From Fomitopsis serialis (lineage: Eukaryota > Basidiomycota > Agaricomycetes > Polyporales > Fomitopsidaceae), in NCBI RefSeq assembly GCF_022376445.1, contig NW_025954966.1, positions 620,001 to 684,000 of the forward strand: a DNA stretch of 64,000 nt, given 5' to 3'. The position numbers were made by a program, and so were the translations under genes. Every line of letters begins with the position of its first letter. Position 1 is the first letter of the stretch. Shown in pieces: positions 57,694-64,000 of this stretch. The notes under the pieces were generated by a model that worked only from the letters and a program-made list of their open reading frames with translations, searched no databases and had not been told where the DNA came from.

Positions 57694-60108
57694 ATGTCTA
57701 CAGCATCGCTCTCTACTGCTCGTGATCGCTTCAAACCACCTCCTCTGGACGGCTCATTGACGATACCAGAGATCTATGCTTGGCACGCCGAATTCAATCC
57801 CGAATATCCCGTCTTCGTCTTCCCCGAGACCGATGGTGCCGTCACTGTGCACACGTACTCCGATGTCATTGCGGCCGCAACCCGTGGCGCTCACTACATC
57901 GCGGACTGTGCGAATATTGGTATTGGTACCTCATACCAAGGGACTAGGCCTGTGGTTGTGCTGGCGGCATCAGGTATCTACCAACTCTCGGTTGTGTATA
58001 AAAGGCTAACACTGTTCTTGTTTTGTATTAGACAGTATCACCTATGCAACATGCCTCATAGGCCTATTGCTTGCAGGCATTCCTGTTTGCCTCATAACAC
58101 CCAGATTCTCTCCATCTGTGGTCTCAAAGCTTCTGAAGAGTGTTGATGCATTACATATCTTTACAAGCACTGAACCTCAGATACAGCAACTGGCAGAGCT
58201 GGCTGTCTTATCACTAAAGGATCTTATGGGTGATGCCAGCCTACCTGGTATCAGTGCTATGCCCTCTTATGAGCAGCTCTACACTTCATCCATACCCTAT
58301 TGCCCTTTGTCAGTTTGTCATGTTTGGACAGCACCTGCAGTGATCCTGCATTCCTCTGGTGAGTGTGTGAGGTATTCCAATAATGAGATACCATTGCTTG
58401 ACCACTCAATAAGGTTCAACCTCTTTTCCCAAGCCGATAACCTACACACATCAGGTATTGTTTCAGTTTGCTGTTATCTCAGGTATGTGCCTGCTGGCTC
58501 TTGGAAAAATTCCATTGACATATGTCATCAAGATGGTCCTCTTGTCACTGGAAGAGTCTTTGCTGTGCCTGCTCTTGAACTCTTCCATGCTGCTGGATTC
58601 TTTATTTTCTCTTGGCTGGTAAGTCTATTCACATTTGTTCTGGAAAAATATCAATTCCATGGGTATACTTTGCATGTAGCCAACATGTGGATATATAATG
58701 GGGTTGATGAAACCCACAAGACCTGCAACAGCCCCTACTCATATCATGGCTTACAAGTGCCTCATAGCACTTAATGCAGAATATGCATATGTACCAGCAC
58801 TGCTGATAAATGTGTGTGTGTGTTTAGTTACTCATATCTCCAAGACTGACTTGTGATAGGCATGGCATGGGAAGCTAGAGGAGTACCCATATCTGCAAAG
58901 ACTGAAGGCATTGGTATGTCCTTTGGACTGTTTCAAATGCATATATACACATCCTTTTGTTGAACAATTACTTCAGCTATACAGTGGTCGTTTCTTGAAC
59001 AAATCTATAGGAGACAGTTTGGTTGCAAATAAGATCAAGCTCTTCACTATGTATGGGGCGTGAGTGTTTGCATACTTTTACCACTACCAGGATGTGTATC
59101 TCAATTTTCAGTCTAGTACAGAAGCAGGAAATATCAGTTCCATATGCAGAGGTGAGTTGCAATGTTGAACCCTCAAGCATTGATGATCATGACATAGATT
59201 ACTCAGCTAACCAGGACAATGAATGGGAATACTTCACAATGAATTCACATTGTGCAGTTGAACTCAGACCCTTTGATGATGGCACATTCAAACCTGTGAT
59301 CAGAGTAGTACAATCTCACAAGGCTCCATTATAATGCTGTTGCTGATGATTGTTATTTGCAGGCTGAGCCATACATGCATCTGCCCTTCACAAACACTGT
59401 GATTGATGGTGGAAGGGCTTATGCTCCTGGTGATCTACTCATGCCCCATCCAGAGGTGAAGGACTATTGGAAGATACTTGGCAGAGAAGATGATCAGATC
59501 ATGCTAGCAACTGGGGACACAGTATGTGGATCCTTTTCTTGTATATCATACAGTACCAATGATACTTTCATGCAAAACTAGATTAATCCAGTCCCTATAG
59601 GCAAGTCATATAATGTGTAACTGTACATGACTAACATTATCCATGCAGAGAGCCAGTTCTACCAACATCAACTCATCTGTGGAGCTGTCATGTTTGGCCG
59701 TGGAAGATCCAAGCCTGGGATACTCCTTGAAGTTGATTCTCAAGCCAATGTTGACACATGTCAACAAGCCATTGAGTAAGTAACATACACCATATGCTGG
59801 GATTTGTTGCCTTAGTATCAAATCCACAGAGAATCAATCAGCATTATCAATGCACAGAGCCCTGAATATGCTCAGCTTGATACAAAGGTATGTAACTCAG
59901 AGCACAACATAATGTTCAGGGCAATACTGAGCTTGATTAACACCAGCTTGTGATTATGGCCTCTCACAGCAAGCCATTCTCATACAATATCAAAGGGTTA
60001 CCAAACCATCCTCTCATTTTGCATCAATATCAGGGAGAAATTGATGCTGCATATGCATCAACAATGATGAGCAGTGCCTCTGTCATGGTACCACTAGTTT
60101 CCCTATGA
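57694..60108 (+). CDS. A-domain-only relative of adenylate-forming reductases
   Basis: Exon 1 (MSTASLSTARDRFKPPPLDG, IYAWHAEFNPEYPVFVFPET, PVVVLAASG) is followed by ITYATCLIGLLLAGIPVCLI, FSPSVVSKLLK, a splice giving HSSGSTSFPKPITYTHQ (A3 motif of this family), LVTGRVFAVPALELFHAAGF, MYGA joined to TEAGNISSICR (A5), NEWEYFTMNSHCAVELRPFD, DYWKILGREDDQIMLATGDT (A7/A8), AVMFGRGRSKPGILLEV, SKPFSYNIKG and EIDAAYAS. Basidiomycete adenylate-forming reductases continue into a carrier and a NAD(P)H thioester-reductase domain. Here a stop follows at 60106-60108 and no carrier or reductase sequence is found downstream. It is therefore truncated or a lone A-domain of about 530 residues. Exon 1 is CpG-rich and all later exons almost lack CpG. 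Arg is encoded by AGA in the depleted part. Confidence 0.75.
58021..60108. other. Sharply bounded CpG-depleted block
   Basis: By my count only five CpG dinucleotides occur in 58021-60120, at about 58435, 58989, 59059, 59699 and 60115. The 300 bp just upstream hold more than twenty. TpG and CpA are abundant. The reading frame of the adenylate-forming gene is nevertheless kept. A (TG)n run lies at about 58809-58823. Confidence 0.9.
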
Positions 60109-60400
60109 TAGGTATCGGGCTCAGAATGATGTATGTAACAGAAGTCATGTTGTAGATAGTGTATAGTGCTTGCGAGATGAATGAAGACACTGCTGACCTA
60201 TCTGTGGCTAGCTATGAGGTAGCCACCCAGAGATCGAAGGAAATGTCGTGCCTTGACAGTGGATAGTAATGGTACATGGCAGCCTTTCCGAAGCAAAGAA
60301 TACTCTCCACAAGACTCGGAGGATGCGACATGGACATGAAACAAGACGCTGCGACGTAGTCCTGATGTCACAGATCCACCCAAACATTGGAACACCGTCG

Positions 60401-62147
60401 TTAAGTCGGCGAGAGGCTCTTGGCCATTTCCGCGCACACGGCTAAGAGAGCGTGCCCAAGTATGTCAAAGTCCTTGAGCTACACGACGTTAGTTCTGGTT
60501 CGCGAAGCATTGATGGACACACCTCGTTATATATCTGTGCGCTTACTCTTGTCCACCACTGACCATTATGATAGAACTGCATCGCGTAAACATTGTGCTT
60601 GTTGAGTAGCTTGTCCTGAAACATGAGCGTGATCTGCTCGGATGGCCGCAGCGATCCAGGAAGCGGTATCGCAACATTGACCTAGCGTCGCTTCAGGTTA
60701 TAGCCAAGGACTAGTTGGTACGAACACACCATGTTGGCAGTGAATGCCTCTGCTTCCTCATCGTCTGCGGGGTATAGCATGTGCGTCTTCATGATTTCCG
60801 CGAGACGCCTTCCACCGGCCATGGCTAAGTCATGGCAGTATTGATTGATCTTCGCTTCCCCACCCAGCAGCGATCGGATTTCGAGAGCTGGCAGTCGTTG
60901 GATTAATGGTGAAAAGCACAGATGTCCCAATGTCATACCGGACTTTATGCTCAAAACCGGAGTAAAGTCTAAGGTACCAGTCCCTGAAGTCGCTTTAGAA
61001 CAAGGACGGAATGTTGGATGTCTGCACATACAGTGAAATTTGAACTGCAAATCGTGCTCGACCGGAGATTGCCCCAGGCCGTGATAGGTGAGACTTGTTG
61101 GAAATGCCGATTTGATGATGCGGTGATTACTGCGAAGACGATATTATTCAGTACATCTCACGACAGGTAAAGTATCACAGACCGCTCGGGGACGTAAAGA
61201 ACTGCGCAGCCGAGTTTCGTATAAAGCCACTTCGAGCAGCTCTGTATGTGTGAACACCATTTCATCACCGAGACTCGCTTATAAGAACGGTCGCTCACCG
61301 AAACCCAGAAATCCGGTGAGACCCTTCCCAAGTCAAGGTCGACCTCTTGGCCCAAGGAATGAGCTGCATCAACAACGCTCCACACACATTCGTCCTTGCA
61401 AATCTGTACCATCTCCTTCCATGGCATCAGGACCGCTGGAGCGGCCGATATACTGTCGAAAACCGCAACGATCTTGGGGGTCGACCTCGGTGTTACGCCT
61501 GAGTGTAGCGCCTGCGCTCGTTTTATGGCACGAATATGAGCCTTGAACCGTCCCAATATCACAGAGCGTCTCTCCGGGAAGCTGAGCTTGAACTCTGAGA
61601 GCATTAGGTTATGAGTATTGTCGCGAACAAATTGGGCAGCCGACGTTACAGTCTTGAAGTGACAGTCGGCTGGTGAAGAGAAGTCGCATCAAAACGATCC
61701 GACTCGTCCAGCATAAAACGCACTGATAAGCAACGTGTCTGATTCGCCCCACTCGAAGTTGCGCAGGACAGTGTTGATTCCATGAGAGACGTTCGGCACG
61801 AAGACGCATTCGTGCTGTTGTGCACCAATGAGCGTAGCCATCTGTGCCCGGACTTTTTCCAAGCGAGGACGGTATTCGAACCATATAAAACGATCCGGGT
61901 TGAGTGACATTTCCGCGTCGAGCTCTCGGCTTGCGTCCTCGACATATCGGGGTACAGCGCCAGCTGTACCTGGTGGGCAAGCGCTTCAGCGATCGATTCT
62001 TGAACGGTAGCGCGAATACGGCGGTCATAACAGGCACTTACCATGGTTCAAATTAGTATATTCAGGATCCAGCTGAAAAAGTGATCTAGCTGCGCGACCG
62101 AACGCGACAGGCGAAGCGGGTAGAGCGTCCTGTAGGAACGTAGCCAT
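60401..62147 (-). CDS. Class V PLP-dependent aminotransferase / isopenicillin-N-epimerase-like
   Basis: The start exon reads MATFLQDALPASPVAFGRAA with LFQLDPEYTNLNHG. The next exon covers DRFIWFEYRPRLEKVRAQMA, GAQQHECVFVPNVSHGINTV and GESDTLLISAFYAG. A further one has KIVAVFDSISAAPAVLMPWK and WSVVDAAHSLGQEVDLDLG (cofactor Asp). An intron then joins FWVS to SCSKWLYTKLGCAVLYVPE, whose Lys should bind PLP. Splicing restores FHWTGTLDFTPVL, the family WTGT motif. The C-terminus includes VYAMQFYHNGQWWTRVSAQI and a last exon DFDILGHALLAVCAEMAK. About 450 residues, apparently complete. Relatives include isopenicillin N epimerases and ergothioneine C-S lyases; the reaction may be transamination, racemisation, desulfuration or C-S cleavage. 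It converges with the truncated A-domain gene, 290 bp apart. Confidence 0.84.
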
Positions 62148-64000
62148 GGTTTCCACCAGAGATTGAAAGACGCACAGTATGATGTGGAACGGGGATGAAG
62201 CTATAAGAGTTGACCATTTAGGAGCGTAGAATTTGACTGTCGCCGAAGTCTGGCTAAGCATGAGCGGTCCGGGGATAGTGAATGATGAAGAGAAAGGTTG
62301 CCTTCCGATCAGGCTTCTATGATGCCGACGAGCCGCTGGAAGATTGTGAGATATCCTGAAGGGTGCGATACATGTCAACAACATTGGTCGAACTCAGTAT
62401 GATACGCGTAGAAGACTCACCCAGCCCTCCCCGAAGGGCGTCTCAACGACAGGGGACGAGACCGTCGCGTTACTACTTCGAATATAGACGCCATCCTGTC
62501 ACGGGCATTTAAGGTGTCCTTCGTAAACCCCATGCACATGTCAAACGCACAACACACGCTGACATTCTGACGTCTACTATCGCTCGAAGCCTCCTCTCGG
62601 ATTACAGCCGAAACCTTGCTCAGTGTTCTCAGCCTGACCTGCGTACTGGCGGACTGGTCAGCCCATCCTTAGCCTCAGTCACTCTCGCTTCTAGTCCATC
62701 CGCACCTGCGACTCTACATCAGACGATTGCCGTACGCATGACTCGATTTGATATACGCACTATAAGGGTCTACCATCATATCAATCCCAGGAGAGGTGGT
62801 TCTTAGTCGAGGGATGACTTGCCAGCGGTGAGCATGCGGTATGGCCAACGTTATGCGCGGTGTACTTCCTGTACTGCGCGGTCATATAGCGCGAGCCGCC
62901 CGTACAATCGATCTGCCGCAGGTTAGCTGAAGTCCAGAAGGCGAGAGTCCGGGGAAGAGTCGCTAGAGTCAGAGTATGAGCTCGTGATCTCGGAAGAAAG
63001 TACAGCGGTGGAGTTGATAGCAACCCAGTAATCTGACGGTAGAGAGCAATGCGTTGGGCTATTGATGAAGGTCGAAAGGCTGCATACGCCACTAATGTAG
63101 TCAAGTTCTACCCAACACATACATAACGTATACAAGCAGAGGTAGCAACAACGACTTTCGTGTACTGGCATAGATGTGAGAACTGGGCACGCAGACTAAA
63201 GCGTCACGAACCTGATGCAGTACCGAGCTACCTCAACATACCCGCACTACAAGTCAGGCCGAGGATATGAGTTTGTCGAACTGGACGCTACGTCAGAAGG
63301 CTCACTCACAACGACTTCGGTGCGCTGGTAGTGCTAGACGGGCCTGGGGTGGACGTGAGTTCGTTGGCTTCGTTGGTCTCTGTGAATGACAAGTGGCATG
63401 CGGCCGAGAGGTCAGAGATAGTAGCCATGTCGGTATGGTAGAACTTGCAGTCAAAATGGAACCAGAGCCAGCACGGTCACGACGGTGGGCAGCCAATGAC
63501 AGTGCCGAAGGGGTTAGCTGCGATAGAGGCCAGCGTAAGCTGGGTGGAGCGACAAAACGAGGCCGTACTCACTAAGTAGTGCTCGGCCACGGGCTCATTG
63601 GCCTCTCTCCAAGTGCGCGTCGCGTGGCGCAATGCAAAAGATGTTGTCAACGAGACCTATTACTGCCCAATTTCGAGGGAAGTCAATGATTGTAAGTACG
63701 ACGGGGCTCAGTCGTTCGGCAATGGTGATGGTCATGTACGCCGTGTTGTGGTTTACGAACCACGTCATAACACCAGCCGACGGACCGTACTTAGCCAGGG
63801 GCAGGTCTGTCGAGAGACGTACTCCTGCACGAACCCCAGACCACCGTCACTAGTCTCTTCAGAATCAAAGGTCTATCTCGCGTTCGACATCGCCTACGCG
63901 ACCCGCATTGCAAAGACTCATAGATGATGCACTGGAAGCCCGAGGCCAATCAACGCCTCTATCGCCATCCACGGATCGACTACGTCGTGCATTCAAGACC
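62148..64000. other. Window end, no gene established
   Basis: No complete gene is supported. On the minus strand about 63690-63800 a short stretch (KYGPSAGVMTWFVNHNTAYM) could be an exon, and on the plus strand the last about 90 bases are open to the window end. Both are too short to classify and may belong to genes beyond the window. Confidence 0.35.

Noticed and set aside
1..64000. Transposase, reverse transcriptase, CRISPR array or prokaryotic-type elements
   Set aside because: No DDE, RT or integrase motifs and no regularly spaced repeats were seen; the two segmental copies look like duplicated host genes rather than a transposon.

Overview
The window looks like nuclear DNA of a mushroom-forming basidiomycete (Agaricomycetes). 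Genes are split by many 40-70 bp GT...AG introns, GC is about 50%, and fungus-specific families are present: DUF6533 and DUF6534 membrane proteins, LaeA-like methyltransferases, AA3-type GMC oxidases and an adenylate-forming-reductase type A-domain. There are no operons, ribosome binding sites, CRISPR arrays or insertion sequences. Gene models are spliced by eye, so outer limits are more reliable than internal splice sites.

Layout. 0-5 kb: class I methyltransferase and DUF6533 membrane protein. 5.4-11.4 kb: segmental copy A (stand-alone adenylation domain, truncated acyltransferase, intact saccharopine-dehydrogenase-like oxidoreductase). 13-15.8 kb: intracellular-type GMC oxidoreductase. 17.6-19.6 kb: DUF6534 membrane protein. 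20.7-21.8 kb: alpha/beta hydrolase. 23.2-24.2 kb: LaeA-like methyltransferase. 25.3-28.0 kb: Baeyer-Villiger-type flavin monooxygenase. 28.8-31.0 kb: allantoate-permease-type MFS transporter. 33.0-35.1 kb: second DUF6534 protein. 39.1-40.5 kb: HSL-type alpha/beta hydrolase. 41.8-49.7 kb: segmental copy B (intact adenylation domain, complete acyltransferase, broken oxidoreductase). 50.2-52.5 kb: secreted GMC oxidoreductase. 53.3-55.0 kb: monocarboxylate-permease-type MFS transporter. 57.7-60.1 kb: A-domain-only relative of adenylate-forming reductases, mostly CpG-depleted. 60.4-62.1 kb: class V PLP enzyme.

Taken together this resembles a secondary-metabolite gene cluster: acid or amino-acid activating enzymes, an acyl-transfer enzyme, methyltransferases, oxidases, hydrolases and two exporters. 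No polyketide synthase, multimodular NRPS or terpene cyclase is recognisable. The inferred chemistry is adenylation by stand-alone A-domains, acyl transfer by a condensation-fold enzyme, then reduction, oxidation, methylation and export. This pathway is an inference.

The most notable features are a direct 6-8 kb duplication whose two copies have lost different genes, the A-domain/acyltransferase pair with no visible carrier protein, and a sharply bounded 2.1 kb CpG-depleted block inside a gene whose first exon is CpG-rich. Large parts (about 11.4-13, 15.8-17.6, 31-33, 35-39, 55-57.7 and 62.1-64 kb) show no supportable gene.
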